Positions 53,880 through 62,925 of a DNA stretch of 64,000 nt are shown here, in pieces. Below the pieces are notes generated by a model. That model searched no databases. It saw nothing but the letters and a program-made list of their open reading frames with translations, and had not been told where the DNA came from. Location of the stretch: positions 434,001 to 498,000 of the forward strand of contig JAKRSF010000008.1 in assembly GCA_022402445.1 (NCBI GenBank), read 5' to 3'. This stretch comes from Cyanobacteriota bacterium. GTDB taxonomy: Bacteria > Cyanobacteriota > Cyanobacteriia > CACIAM-69d. Made by a program: the position numbers and the translations under genes. Numbering within the stretch: the stretch's first letter is position 1; each line of letters begins with the position of its first letter.

Positions 53880-54251
53880 TCAAGATTTTTGTTTGAGGTT
53901 GGGGGCAAGCCACACCCGATAGGCGACATAAATCAAAATTCCTAGGAATGTGGCGCTAAAAATGGCGGCGACGATGCTCACGGCAATCCTCAGCAGGGAT
54001 AGGCCAATGAAGAGGGCCGCGATCGCCGCGATCGCCTTCCCCACCGTCGGCAAACTTGAAAACCAATTCCCCACCTGCCGCACCAGGATATTCAACTCCG
54101 CCGACCAATTCGTCACTGGAGCCGCCGAATCGGGGTTGATCGGAGGAGTCGGGCGGGGGCTATCCTGCTCGATTTCCGCCTCTAGAGCCCGTAGCCGCGC
54201 TTGCAGATCGCGATCGCCAGACTGAGGCCCATGGAACTGAGGATCCGTCAT
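53880..54251 (-). CDS. Small membrane protein, function unknown
   Basis: 123 residues. A disordered acidic/Pro N-terminus (MTDPQFHGPQSGDRDLQARLRAL) leads to an amphipathic segment (ELNILVRQVGNWFSSLPTVGKA) and two hydrophobic helices (IAAIAALFIGLSLLRIAV and IVAAIFSATFLGILIYVAYRVW). ATG 54251 is chosen because the longer frame overlaps the upstream SGNH gene's end. GC content is normal and HIP1 sites are present, so it belongs to the resident genome. I do not recognise the family. Confidence 0.6.
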   Translation of the reverse strand: MTDPQFHGPQSGDRDLQARLRALEAEIEQDSPRPTPPINPDSAAPVTNWSAELNILVRQVGNWFSSLPTVGKAIAAIAALFIGLSLLRIAVSIVAAIFSATFLGILIYVAYRVWLAPNLKQKS

Positions 54252-54306
54252 AGGTTCTTCGGGGGGTAGAACGACACCAACGCTGTGAAAGCTCACCCTT
54301 CCTAAT

Positions 54307-55086
54307 CTAGGCCACCTGACGCTGAACCGTAGCCGTCCCCTGCCCAAAGGCCGCGATCGCCTCCCAGGCCATCAGATCCGCCAGCAAACTTTCATAGCCC
54401 AACTCATTGGGGTGGAGGCCATCGTCCCCCATGCGCGCCGCGATCCAGTCCATGCCGCGCCCCATCCACAGATCAAAGCAGTCAAAGTAGGGAATGCCGC
54501 GCACCTCGCAGCTACGGCGCGTAATTTCCTTGTAAGCGTACTGATCCGCGTGGTTGTAGTACAAACAGCCCATAAACGGCATCCGCTCCGGCACCACCGG
54601 CACCATCCCCACAAACACCGTCGGGCAAAATCCCTGGGCGCGATCAAGCAAATCCGCGATCGCACTCACAAAATCCCCCTGGGCCGTCATAATGCGCCCA
54701 TCGGGCCGCCCCACCCGAGGCGTATCATTGGTGCCCACCGACAGAATCAGGCGATCGGGCGTGCGGTTGCGCAACTCCCCCCGACTCATAAACTCCCCTT
54801 CGAGGCGCTCTAGCACCTGCTGGGCCTTGTCGCCGCGCACCCCCAGGTTATAGAGCACCGGCCCCGCCGGATCCGGGCGCATCCACTGGCGGCGCAGGCG
54901 ATCCACCCAGCCGCCGCCGCTCCAGTCGCCGTAGCCGTAGACCAAACTATCGCCCAGGGCCAAAACCTTGAGGGGATGGGCGGCCTTTTGCATCAGATTA
55001 GACGGGGCAGCGGCATTCGTCGGCGCAGGGGCCGCCACGGCGCGGGGGGAAAACGGAAACGGATCGGGAGCCAGGGTAATGGTCAT
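54307..55086 (-). CDS. SGNH/GDSL-type esterase or lipase
   Basis: Hydrolase of 259 residues with the four blocks of the SGNH family: VLALGDSLVYGYG (nucleophile Ser), NLGVRGDKAQQVL (oxyanion Gly), SVGTNDTPR (oxyanion Asn) and DGLHPNELGYESL (catalytic Asp and His). An Ala/Pro-rich stretch of about 35 residues precedes the fold; ATG 55086, 54993 and the longer frame to 55155 are all possible starts. No clear signal peptide from 55086. Substrate may be a lipid or acetylated sugar. The small membrane protein follows 55 bp downstream. Confidence 0.82.
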   Translation of the reverse strand: MTITLAPDPFPFSPRAVAAPAPTNAAAPSNLMQKAAHPLKVLALGDSLVYGYGDWSGGGWVDRLRRQWMRPDPAGPVLYNLGVRGDKAQQVLERLEGEFMSRGELRNRTPDRLILSVGTNDTPRVGRPDGRIMTAQGDFVSAIADLLDRAQGFCPTVFVGMVPVVPERMPFMGCLYYNHADQYAYKEITRRSCEVRGIPYFDCFDLWMGRGMDWIAARMGDDGLHPNELGYESLLADLMAWEAIAAFGQGTATVQRQVA

Positions 55087-55482
55087 GGCAATCCACAGAC
55101 GGCAAGGGGGGCAAAGTCGGGCGCGTTTGGCCATAGCCCTCGCACCCAGGGGCACGATCGCGGCGGATGTGTCCTAGGGCGGTAGTGGTCCATCGCCAGT
55201 TGACAGGGACTTTAACACTCGATCGGACCGTTGTTAAGTTTCATCAAACCAATTTGCTAAATGATGATCGCCCCGCGATCGCTTCCCCATAACCGTTTCA
55301 GCCTGATGAGAAGTTCAATCAATAGTGATCGGTTGCGGACGATACATCCCCCAGTCCCCAGGGGTGGGCTACGGCTCAGATCTTCCCGGCCGGTGGCCTC
55401 GGGTCCGGTAATGTTGAAGGTTCCCCACGGATGGGGGCAAACGGTCCGCGATCGCCCCCGGCGGCCCAGGATCCTCAGACGC
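55087..55482. other. Gene-free interval
   Basis: About 400 bp between the SGNH hydrolase start and the chorismate mutase stop. An AT-richer patch at 55200-55260 probably holds the hydrolase promoter. Nothing else recognised. Confidence 0.4.
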
Positions 55483-55926
55483 CTAGGGGGCCAGGGTAAC
55501 CGGTTCCGGAGTAGCACTGCCGAGGGACGGGGCCGACCGCTGGTGGGACGCCTGGGCCTCCACCCAATCGGGCCGCAGATGCTTGGCCCCCCGTAGATAG
55601 ACGTGGTGGATTGTGGCCGCCGGTTCTGGCGTATTGAAATGGATCAAAAAGCGAATGCACCGTTCCAGGCTGCCGGCCACATGCATGTGCTGCACATCCA
55701 TCAGGGGCACATTGCACCAGTTGGGCCGCTCCCGGGCGATCGCGGCGGGAAACACCGCATCGAGGTCACGGGTGACGGAAAACGTCACACTAATCACCTC
55801 ATCTAGGTCGAGATCGTTGTGGGCTTCCAGATCGTCGAGCAGTTCGTGAACCGCGTCCCGGATCGCGTCGCGCGTATTTTCCGAAACCGTCGTTGCACCT
55901 CGAATTGCTCGGACTCGCCAACCCAC
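55483..55926 (-). CDS. aroH: Chorismate mutase, AroH type
   Basis: Converts chorismate to prephenate for Phe/Tyr synthesis. GWRVRAIRGATTVSENT is the family opening (active-site Arg), followed by LDEVISVTFSVTRDLDAVFPA, the WCNVPLMDVQHMHVAGSLERCIR active-site stretch (Cys and Arg), and VYLRGAKHLRPD (Tyr, Arg). This is the trimeric AroH fold, not the AroQ helical type. GTG 55926 is chosen because AGGAGG lies eight bases upstream (55935-55940); an ATG at 55989 would add 21 non-conserved residues. The C-terminal 20 residues after the fold are disordered. Confidence 0.92.
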   Translation of the reverse strand: MGWRVRAIRGATTVSENTRDAIRDAVHELLDDLEAHNDLDLDEVISVTFSVTRDLDAVFPAAIARERPNWCNVPLMDVQHMHVAGSLERCIRFLIHFNTPEPAATIHHVYLRGAKHLRPDWVEAQASHQRSAPSLGSATPEPVTLAP

Positions 55927-55934
55927 GTTGTTTG

Positions 55935-55940
55935 CCTCCT
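55935..55940 (-). promoter_or_regulatory. Ribosome-binding site fixing the aroH start
   Basis: AGGAGG on the minus strand, eight bases before GTG 55926; decides for the short form of the protein. Confidence 0.6.
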
Positions 55941-56137
55941 GCTGGTTTGAGGTCGCCTGGGGCGATCTGGATACGACACCTGCATCCAATGGCCCGTTCC
56001 GACGGGGATCGGCGGGGGCCTTGCGCCGGGGTGCGGCATAGGACGCTGCACCATCCTTTATAGCTCATATGGTCCAGTTCCTCGCCGCCCTTGGGTTGGG
56101 CGATCGCGGTGACCCTGGGTTTCTGGGGCCGGTGACC

Positions 56138-56989
56138 CTAGCGGCGCACCTGGAGCCGTTGGGAGACGATCGTCATGCCCTCCCCCGACACGAGGATGGC
56201 GCTGAGCCAGCGATCGTCGCCAGCGGCCCCGGCCCGCCCCTGCTTGAAGAGGCCACCGCCCGGAATCACGGTGGGCTGGAAATTGTGGGGGAGGCCATGG
56301 AGTCGGGGGCGGGTGGCTTGGATGGTGGCGGCTCCCGCGAGCACCTGGTTACCGAGGGGACCGCGCACAAAGGCGTTGAATTCAAAGGCGTCACCGGGCC
56401 GCACCTGCTCGGGGGCGATCGCCTGGACTTCGGGGGGCCGCTCTCCAATGCTCAGTTGCGATCGCTCGGCGAGGATTTCCTGGGCCACGATCAGGCCATT
56501 CCGCAGGGTTTGGCGCGATCGCACGGTGGCGGTCAAGGTGGCGTTTCGGCCCAACTGCTGCCCCGTGGCGGTCAAGGTGGTGCTGGTTTCCACCTGGATT
56601 TCATCGCGCGATCGCCGCCAGTCGCCAATTTCCGTGCGGTAGGTCACCGTCTCGAACTGGTCCCACAGGGCCGTTAGCGCCTCCTGCAAGCCGTCGCGGG
56701 TGAGGCCGTCGGCGGTGCGGAAATCATCGCCATAGGCCGCCAAAACGCTGTCAATGTCGCGATCGCTCGCCGCCTGATCGAGCCGATTGACTAAATTCTG
56801 AAGATCCGCCGGGGGTACCGCCGCCGCCGCCACGGACGATAGCCCAGACGATCCTACCGAGGGCATCAGGGCCGGGGCGATCGCCCAGCAGCAGCCCGTC
56901 AGCAGCAGGCCAACGGATCGACGGCCCAGGGACCGAAACGTCCGGCGCAGGGGGAGCCGGGACCACAGGAGGGAAGAGCGGGCAGCCAT
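56138..56989 (-). CDS. Exported NTF2-like protein, function unknown
   Basis: 283 residues. After a basic n-region and hydrophobic helix (VGLLLTGCCWAIAPAL, signal peptide or lipobox-like LLTGCC) comes an NTF2/SnoaL-like domain: LQNLVNRLDQAASDRDIDSVLAAYGDDFRTADGLTRDGLQEALTALWDQF is the typical helical start, followed by the beta sheet. The C-terminal half (QVRPGDAFEFNAFVRGPLGNQVLAGA) looks like an immunoglobulin-like module. Possibly a periplasmic binding or stabilising protein; no catalytic residues seen. ATG 56989 is used; the frame extends to 57100. Divergent from murG. Confidence 0.65.
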   Translation of the reverse strand: MAARSSLLWSRLPLRRTFRSLGRRSVGLLLTGCCWAIAPALMPSVGSSGLSSVAAAAVPPADLQNLVNRLDQAASDRDIDSVLAAYGDDFRTADGLTRDGLQEALTALWDQFETVTYRTEIGDWRRSRDEIQVETSTTLTATGQQLGRNATLTATVRSRQTLRNGLIVAQEILAERSQLSIGERPPEVQAIAPEQVRPGDAFEFNAFVRGPLGNQVLAGAATIQATRPRLHGLPHNFQPTVIPGGGLFKQGRAGAAGDDRWLSAILVSGEGMTIVSQRLQVRR

Positions 56990-57166
56990 GGAAATGGTAA
57001 CGTGGTGGGGGTGAAAGGTGGGGTCGTCCCAACGGATCGCGCGGCGGCCTCTGGCGCTGCCCCGCAAGGCTAAAAAACCTTGCCCTCGCGGCGGATCCAT
57101 GGCCTTGACCCATCAAGTTCGCCCATTGTAGCTTTCCCCCCGTTCTCGACTTCAGAGACTTCAGCA

Positions 57167-58249
57167 TTGGCTCCAGGTTTGGCATCAGGATCTCGACGGT
57201 TACTCATCGCAGCGAGCGGCACGGGGGGCCATATCTTTCCGGCCCTGGCGGTGGCCCAGCAATTGCCCGACTGGCAGGTGGAATGGCTGGGGGTGCCCGA
57301 TCGCCTCGAAGTAAAACTCGTCCAGGACTATCCCCTCCATCGGGTGGCGGCGGGCGGGTTTCAGGGGCCGTTGGGCCTGGGGACGCTGCGGACGGGGTTG
57401 CAGTTGATCCGCGCCATTTGGCAGGTGCGGCGGCTGCTGAAGCTGGGCAAGTTTTCGGGGGTGTTTACGACCGGGGGTTACATTGCGGCTCCGGCGATTC
57501 TGGCGGCGCGATCGTTGGGGATTCCGGTGCTGATGCACGAGTCCAATGCCCTACCGGGGAAGGTGACCCGCTGGTTTGGCCCCGCCTGCACCGTGGTGGC
57601 GTTGGGGTTTGCCGCCGCCGCGTCCTATCTACCGAAGGCCCGGACCCTGTGGACGGGGACGCCGGTGCGATCGGATTTTTTGGTGCCCGCGCCGCTGGCG
57701 TTGCCCATTCCCGATTCGGCTCCGCTGATTGTGGTGGTGGGGGGCAGCCAGGGGGCGCTGGCGGTGAATCAACTGGTGCGGCAGGCGGCTCCGGCCTGGT
57801 TTGCGGCGGGGGCGTGGGTGGTGCATTTGGTGGGCGATCGCGACCCGGATGCCTATGCCCTGGAGCATCCCCAATATTTGCCGATGCCGTTTTTTGACAA
57901 TATGGCGGCCCTGCTGCAACGGGCGGATCTGGCGGTGAGTCGGGCGGGGGCGGGGACGCTGACGGAGCTGGCGATCGCGAAAACCCCGGCCATTTTGATT
58001 CCCTATCCCTTCGCGGCGGACGATCACCAAACGGTTAATGCCAAGGCATTTGCGGACTGCGGCGCGGCACGGGTGTTTCCCCAGGGGGATCTGACGGCGC
58101 GGGATTTGCAGGATGTGGTGCTCGATCTGCTCGATGATCTGCCCCGCCGGGAGCGCATGGCCCGCAATGCCGCCGCGATCGCGGTGCCCGACAGCGCCAT
58201 CCAGTTGGCCCAGCTCGTGGAGCGCTACGCCATTGGCAGTCACCGCTAG
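57167..58249 (+). CDS. murG: UDP-N-acetylglucosamine transferase MurG
   Basis: Peripheral membrane glycosyltransferase that makes lipid II. ASGTGGHIFPALAVAQ is the N-terminal glycine loop; VFTTGGYIAAPAILAA, MHESNALPGKV and VVVGGSQGALAVN follow; the UDP-GlcNAc site is ADLAVSRAGAGTLTELAIAKTPAILIPYP. The frame opens at 57080 but has no ATG or GTG before the fold; TTG at 57167 puts the glycine loop at the usual distance, TTG 57080 and 57179 being alternatives. Length about 360. sipA follows 38 bp later on the same strand. Confidence 0.93.
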   Translation: MAPGLASGSRRLLIAASGTGGHIFPALAVAQQLPDWQVEWLGVPDRLEVKLVQDYPLHRVAAGGFQGPLGLGTLRTGLQLIRAIWQVRRLLKLGKFSGVFTTGGYIAAPAILAARSLGIPVLMHESNALPGKVTRWFGPACTVVALGFAAAASYLPKARTLWTGTPVRSDFLVPAPLALPIPDSAPLIVVVGGSQGALAVNQLVRQAAPAWFAAGAWVVHLVGDRDPDAYALEHPQYLPMPFFDNMAALLQRADLAVSRAGAGTLTELAIAKTPAILIPYPFAADDHQTVNAKAFADCGAARVFPQGDLTARDLQDVVLDLLDDLPRRERMARNAAAIAVPDSAIQLAQLVERYAIGSHR

Positions 58250-58287
58250 GGCGATCGCGTCCCCTATCCCTTTCACTGACCCGTTCT

Positions 58288-58545
58288 ATGCATGACGATC
58301 CGGCTGAACTGCACGCGGGCGATCGCGTGGCCCTCGTGGCGGTACCCCAAATCCTCAAAACCGCCGAACCGCTGCCCATGCTGCGCCCCCCCAATCTGCT
58401 GACCGTGGGCGATCGCGGCACCCTCCTGGGGCGAAAACCGGGCAACACCTGGGCCGTGCGGTTCGATCGCGGAGCCTACCTCATCGGCCAGCAATATCTG
58501 CGGCCCCTCCCGCCCGATACCCTTGAGAATTCCCCAGGAGCCTAA
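58288..58545 (+). CDS. sipA: SipA (DUF3148), NblS-interacting regulator
   Basis: 85-residue SH3-like protein. [49 protein letters not shown] is the full DUF3148 signature (the KTA-P-PMLRPP core is diagnostic). SipA binds the sensor kinase NblS (Hik33) and stimulates its autophosphorylation, affecting high-light and nutrient-stress genes. The gene ends 2 bp before the coaD GTG, so the two are cotranscribed. Confidence 0.87.
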   Translation: MHDDPAELHAGDRVALVAVPQILKTAEPLPMLRPPNLLTVGDRGTLLGRKPGNTWAVRFDRGAYLIGQQYLRPLPPDTLENSPGA

Positions 58546-58547
58546 CC

Positions 58548-59060
58548 GTGGCCGACCGCGATCGCCCCATCATCGCCCTCTATCCCGGCAGCTTTGACCC
58601 CATCACCCTCGGGCACCTGGACATCATTGAGCGGGCCAGCAAAGTCTTTGATCGGACCCTCGTGGCCGTCCTGCAAAATCCGAAAAAAGAACCCCTCTTC
58701 ACCGTCGAAGAACGGATCCACCTGATCGAACAATCCACCGCCCATCTGCCCCAGGTGGAGGCCATCACCTTCAGCGGCCTGACCGTGGAATGCGCCCATC
58801 AGCGGGGGGCCACGGTGCTCATTCGCGGCCTGCGGGTGATGTCCGACTTTGAATTCGAGCTACAAATGGCCCATACCAACAAAACCCTGTCCGAGGAAAT
58901 CGAAACCGTGTTCCTCGCCACGCGCAATGAGTATAGTTTTCTCAGCAGTAGCCTGGTAAAAGAAATTGCGCGGTTTGGCGGTCCCGTCGATCGCCTCGTC
59001 CCTGAGCCAGTCATCGCGGAGATCCAGCAACGATGTTTTCCCAACCTCCCTCCGGCGTAA
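58548..59060 (+). CDS. coaD: Phosphopantetheine adenylyltransferase
   Basis: Fourth step of coenzyme A synthesis, 170 residues. [21 protein letters not shown] holds the T/HxGH nucleotidyltransferase motif; [23 protein letters not shown] is the substrate loop; [24 protein letters not shown] is the second nucleotide site (SSxxVKE). The start is GTG 58548, preceded by AGGAG at seven bases. It is flanked in one operon by sipA (2-bp gap) and the coiled-coil gene (28-nt overlap). Confidence 0.95.
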   Translation: MADRDRPIIALYPGSFDPITLGHLDIIERASKVFDRTLVAVLQNPKKEPLFTVEERIHLIEQSTAHLPQVEAITFSGLTVECAHQRGATVLIRGLRVMSDFEFELQMAHTNKTLSEEIETVFLATRNEYSFLSSSLVKEIARFGGPVDRLVPEPVIAEIQQRCFPNLPPA

Positions 59061-59743
59061 CCCCTAGCGGCGGCGCGATCGATCCCAATGGTCCGGTGGG
59101 GGCAGTCCCGCCTGCGGCCGCTGCCCCTGCGCCGTCGGCCACTGGGGAGGGGACCGCGCCGGAGGGCAGTTCGATTCAGCAGGAGCTTGATCGCCTGGAA
59201 GAAATGGTGCTCGATAGTCCTCGGGTGCCTTTTGGTAAACGGACCCTGGTGGATGAGGAGCAGTTGCTCGATCAGCTCGATACGATTCGCTTGAGTTTGC
59301 CGGCGGCGTTCCGGGAGGCGGAGGCGATCGTCCGTCAGCGGGAACAGGTGCTCTATCAGGCTGATCGCCGCGCCCAGGATATTTTGGATGCGGCGCGTCA
59401 GGAGGCGGCCCGGACGGTCCATGAGACGGCGATCGTTCAGCAGGCCCAGATGGAGGCGGAGGCTATCCGCGATCGCGTGCAGCAGGAGTGCGAGGCGGCC
59501 CGGAACCAGACCCTGGCGGAAATCGACCAGATCCGGGAGGAGGCGACGGCGGAACTGGAGGAAATGCGCCGCACCGCGATCGCGGAATGTGAAGCCATCC
59601 AGGAGGGGGCGGATGATTATGCCGATCGCGTGTTGGGCAACATTGAACGGCAGTTGGGGGAAATGCTGCGGGTGATCCGCAACGGCCGCCAGCAGCTCCA
59701 GCAGCAGTCCCTCCGGGCCAGTGAGGCGAACAAGAAGTACTAA
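59033..59743 (+). CDS. DivIVA-like coiled-coil protein
   Basis: 236 residues: about 45 disordered Pro/Ala/Gly residues, a segment [39 protein letters not shown] recognisable from cyanobacterial homologues, then roughly 140 residues of continuous coiled coil with heptads ([37 protein letters not shown]). It looks like the cyanobacterial DivIVA/ATP-synthase-b-like proteins; function unsettled, perhaps in cell-shape or division. It overlaps coaD by 28 nt in another frame, so it must be translated by coupling or from an internal site. No membrane helix. Confidence 0.72.
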   Translation: MFSQPPSGVTPSGGAIDPNGPVGAVPPAAAAPAPSATGEGTAPEGSSIQQELDRLEEMVLDSPRVPFGKRTLVDEEQLLDQLDTIRLSLPAAFREAEAIVRQREQVLYQADRRAQDILDAARQEAARTVHETAIVQQAQMEAEAIRDRVQQECEAARNQTLAEIDQIREEATAELEEMRRTAIAECEAIQEGADDYADRVLGNIERQLGEMLRVIRNGRQQLQQQSLRASEANKKY

Positions 59744-59811
59744 ATTAACGGGCTCTGATGCGATCAGTGCGGCGTGGGTCGGCGCGATCGCGTTGCTAGG
59801 TTTCTGGGGAG

Positions 59812-61821
59812 ATGAGGGCGATGGATCTCGGGGCAGCGGACCTGACGGTATTTTTCAGGGGGCAGTTGGCGGACTGGGGGCTCAATCCGCTCCTGGGGCC
59901 ATCCCCGAGGCGACAGGATTTGCCCGTGCCGGGACCGACCCTGGCGACGGCCTATCCCCTGGCCCTGGAGGTGGGCGATCGCGCCTTCCGCAACTGGGTG
60001 ACCGATGACGGCGGGGCCAAGGCGGACTGCTATGAATTGCTCGTGGAGCAACCGACGCGGCTGACGGCCACCCTGGGGGCGGAGGGGGCGGCGATGGATC
60101 TGCTGCTGGGGAGCGATCGCGATGGCAGTGGCCGCATTGATCGGCCCGATGAGCGGCTGGCCCAGGCGATCGCGCCGGAGGGGGGCCAGGAAGAATTTGA
60201 TATTTTGCTCAATCCGGGGCGCTACTGGCTCGAAACGCGATCGCGCGGCCGCGCCACCCCCTATACCCTCAAGCTGAGTGCCGCGATCGCCACGGACACG
60301 CCCCCGCCCGCCCTTGCAGGTTTGCTGCGGACGCCGCCGGAACAGGTCGCCAGCGCCGTGGATTGGATCACCTTCAAAACCAATTCCTTGCCCCTGTGGA
60401 ACGAGGTGGCCCAGCAGGCGGTGCGCAATACGGCCCCAGGACCAACGATCGCCGCGCGGGCCTACGCGATCGTCAATACGGCGGCGTTCGATGCCTGGTC
60501 CGCCTACGAGGGTCCAGCGGTGGGGACCCAGTTGGGCGATCGCCTCCAGCGGCCCGCGTCGGAAGATTCGGTGCAGGCGCGCAATGCGGCGGTGAGCCAT
60601 GCGGCCTACCGTGCGTTGCTGGATCTGTTCCCCAGCCAGCGGTTTCTGTTTGATGCGGCCATGGCGGCCCTGGGGCTAGATCCGGCGGCGGGAACGGGGG
60701 ATTTAACGGGCGATCGCGCCGCCTCCTCCTTCCGCTCCCAAACGCCGATCCCCACCAAGGCCCAAAGGCAGGCGCAACTGTTGGGCGATCGCCCCGCCCA
60801 GGTGGGTCGTCAGGCGGCGGAAGCACTCTTGGCGGCGCGGCACCAGGATGGCTCGAACCAATTGGGCGATCGCGGCGGCGGCCCCTACCAGGACTACACG
60901 GGCTATGCCCCCGTCAACGGCCCCTTCAGTCGCGAGCAGCCCCCCGCCGATCCCAACCGCTGGCAGCCCCTCACCACTCCCCTTGGGGATCCGAACGGAC
61001 GCCCCCAGCGATTTTTGACCCCCCATTGGGGCACCGTCACCCCCTTCGCCCTCGAAACGGGTGCCCAATTCCGCCCCGGCCCGCCGCCCCAGTTCGGCAG
61101 CCCGGAATATGAGGCCCAGCATCTGGAGATCCTCAACCTCAGCGCGGCCCTGGGCGATCGCGAAAAGGTCATCGCCGAATTCTGGGAGGACGGCCCCGGC
61201 ACCTCCTTCCCGCCGGGCACCTGGATCGGCTTTGGGAGTTTTGTATCGCGCCGCGATCGCCACAGCCTCGATGAGGACATGGCCCTGTTTTTCCCCCTCG
61301 CCAACGCCCTCCTCGACGCCAGCATCGCCGCCTGGGATGTCAAGCGCACCTACGACAGCCAGCGACCGATCACCGGCATTGCCGCCCTCTTTGGCGATCG
61401 CCCGGTGGAAGCCTGGGGCGGGCCGGGGAAAGGCACCCAAACCATTCCCGCCAATCAGTTTTTGCCCTATCAAGCCTTGACGGCCCCCACGCCCCCCTTT
61501 GCGGAATACGTGTCCGGCCACAGCACCTTCAGCGCGGCGGCGGCAACGATCCTCCAGCGGGTGACCGGGAGCGATCGCTTCGGCAACAGTTTCACGCAAC
61601 CGGCGGGGGCTAATCGGTTCGACGGCGGCGTTTCGCCCCAGCAGCCCGTCACCTTGGCCTGGGATACGTTCACGGCGGCGGCCCAGGAGGCGGGCATCTC
61701 GCGGCTCTACGGCGGCATCCACATCGCGGCGGGCAATGAGGCGGGCCAAACCCTCGGTCAACGGGTGGGGGATGCGGTCTGGAATCGCGCGATCGCCCAC
61801 CTCACCGGCCAAGTTTCCTAA
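59812..61821 (+). CDS. Vanadium-dependent haloperoxidase-like protein with N-terminal PPC domain
   Basis: 669 residues. Residues about 45-160 form a PPC-like beta domain (ending GRYWLETRSRGRATPYTLKLSA). The rest is the helical vanadium haloperoxidase/PAP2 fold with every oxyanion ligand: Lys511 and Arg518 (VKRTYDSQRPITG), Ser568-Gly-His570 (VSGHSTF), Arg631 and His637 (SRLYGGIHI, axial His bound to vanadate). Such enzymes oxidise bromide, chloride or iodide with H2O2; an acid phosphatase is the alternative, since both share the site. The halide cannot be read. No signal peptide is obvious from ATG 59812, which is odd for a PPC protein. Copy B of the dispersed repeat follows. Confidence 0.88.
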   Translation: MRAMDLGAADLTVFFRGQLADWGLNPLLGPSPRRQDLPVPGPTLATAYPLALEVGDRAFRNWVTDDGGAKADCYELLVEQPTRLTATLGAEGAAMDLLLGSDRDGSGRIDRPDERLAQAIAPEGGQEEFDILLNPGRYWLETRSRGRATPYTLKLSAAIATDTPPPALAGLLRTPPEQVASAVDWITFKTNSLPLWNEVAQQAVRNTAPGPTIAARAYAIVNTAAFDAWSAYEGPAVGTQLGDRLQRPASEDSVQARNAAVSHAAYRALLDLFPSQRFLFDAAMAALGLDPAAGTGDLTGDRAASSFRSQTPIPTKAQRQAQLLGDRPAQVGRQAAEALLAARHQDGSNQLGDRGGGPYQDYTGYAPVNGPFSREQPPADPNRWQPLTTPLGDPNGRPQRFLTPHWGTVTPFALETGAQFRPGPPPQFGSPEYEAQHLEILNLSAALGDREKVIAEFWEDGPGTSFPPGTWIGFGSFVSRRDRHSLDEDMALFFPLANALLDASIAAWDVKRTYDSQRPITGIAALFGDRPVEAWGGPGKGTQTIPANQFLPYQALTAPTPPFAEYVSGHSTFSAAAATILQRVTGSDRFGNSFTQPAGANRFDGGVSPQQPVTLAWDTFTAAAQEAGISRLYGGIHIAAGNEAGQTLGQRVGDAVWNRAIAHLTGQVS

Positions 61822-61849
61822 GGGTTGTTGTCCTGTTCGTCGCCCGACC

Positions 61850-61926
61850 GATCACCCCAAACCCGTTCAACTTGGGACCAGGGATCGCGGGGGCTGGGCG
61901 GGAAAACCCCGCCCCTACGGTTGATC
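61850..61926 (+). repeat. Dispersed 3'-flank hairpin repeat, copy B
   Basis: GATCACCCCAAACCCGTTCA...GGGCGGGAAAACCCCGCCCC TACGG...TTGATC. The GGGCGGG/CCCGCCC hairpin follows the haloperoxidase stop by about 70 bp. Aligns with 28523-28613. Confidence 0.65.
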
Positions 61927-62925
61927 GGTTGAAGGAACGATTTTCGGGAGACTCTCTGGGCCGCGATCGCGCGGGAGCCATTCCACCTGTCGAGCGATGT
62001 CCGGCAATGCCGCTCCCCGCTGCCCGCGCCACCGTTCCCGCGCCCCCAGCAGACCAATGGGCGTCATGGCCAAATTCAGCCCCAAATCCCCCCAGGCACT
62101 GCGCCCCAGGGCCGTTTTAATAAAAACCTTCGGCACCTCCTTGAGCAGCCACCGCCCGCCGCTGCGCACCCAGCCCAGCCGCGATCGCGCCGTCATCAGC
62201 GGCACCCCGTGGAGTTCATGTAAATAGCGATTGGACGTGCCATAGCGCCGCCACTGGCTCGCAAACTCCGCCCAGGTGGCCCGGTGCCGGTGCCGCACGA
62301 TCGCCCCCTCCGCCAGCACCAATTTCCAGGCCGTTTCCCGCTGCATCCGCCAGCACAGGTCCGCATCGCCCCCCGTCGTCAGATGGGGACGAAATAGGCC
62401 AATTTCCTCAAACACCCGCCGCCGCACCGCCAAATTCGCCGTCTGGCCATAGGGCAAAAACGAATGGGCCAGGGTGTGTTTCTGGGACAGCACCCCCTGC
62501 CGCTCCGCGTAGCGCTCCAGCAAACTGTCCCCCGGCAGGGCGCGGATCTCCCCCGCCACCATCCCCACCGATTCATCCCCAAAGGCCGCCACCAACTGCT
62601 CTAGCCACTGGGGTTCCGGGCGACAGTCCCCATCCGTAAAGGCCAAAATCTCCCCCGCCGCCGAGCGAATGCCGCAGTTGCGCGCCCCATAGGACGACTG
62701 CACCGCCAACTCCTGCAAAGGCCGCAGCGATCGCCGAGCAGCCCCAAACCGCGCGATCGCCCCCTCCAACACCTCAAACGAGCGATCGCGGCTATTGTTA
62801 TCCACCAACAAAAACTCCACCCGATCCGCCGGATAGGTTTGGCGCAACAGCCCATCAAGCAACTCCGGCAAATCCGCCACCCCGTTATAAATCGGCACAA
62901 TCACCGAAACCTCGGGCCTACTCAT
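61915..62925 (-). CDS. Glycosyltransferase family 2
   Basis: 336 residues. VSVIVPIYNGVADLPELLDGL, VDNNSRDRS, SSYGARNCGIRSAAGEIL, metal site FTDGDCRPEPQW, and GGDADLCWRMQ corresponding to the catalytic ED/DxxW region. The C-terminal SLGWVRSGGRWLLKEVPKV-type basic region and two weak hydrophobic stretches suggest membrane association. It would add sugars to a surface glycan, like the four other GT2 enzymes in this window, though it is not in an operon with them. Its stop codon overlaps the tail of repeat copy B by 12 bp. Confidence 0.87.
   Translation of the reverse strand: MSRPEVSVIVPIYNGVADLPELLDGLLRQTYPADRVEFLLVDNNSRDRSFEVLEGAIARFGAARRSLRPLQELAVQSSYGARNCGIRSAAGEILAFTDGDCRPEPQWLEQLVAAFGDESVGMVAGEIRALPGDSLLERYAERQGVLSQKHTLAHSFLPYGQTANLAVRRRVFEEIGLFRPHLTTGGDADLCWRMQRETAWKLVLAEGAIVRHRHRATWAEFASQWRRYGTSNRYLHELHGVPLMTARSRLGWVRSGGRWLLKEVPKVFIKTALGRSAWGDLGLNLAMTPIGLLGARERWRGQRGAALPDIARQVEWLPRDRGPESLPKIVPSTDQP

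Noticed and set aside
60703-61812. 369-codon open frame on the minus strand
   Set aside because: Antisense to the haloperoxidase, which has all catalytic ligands.
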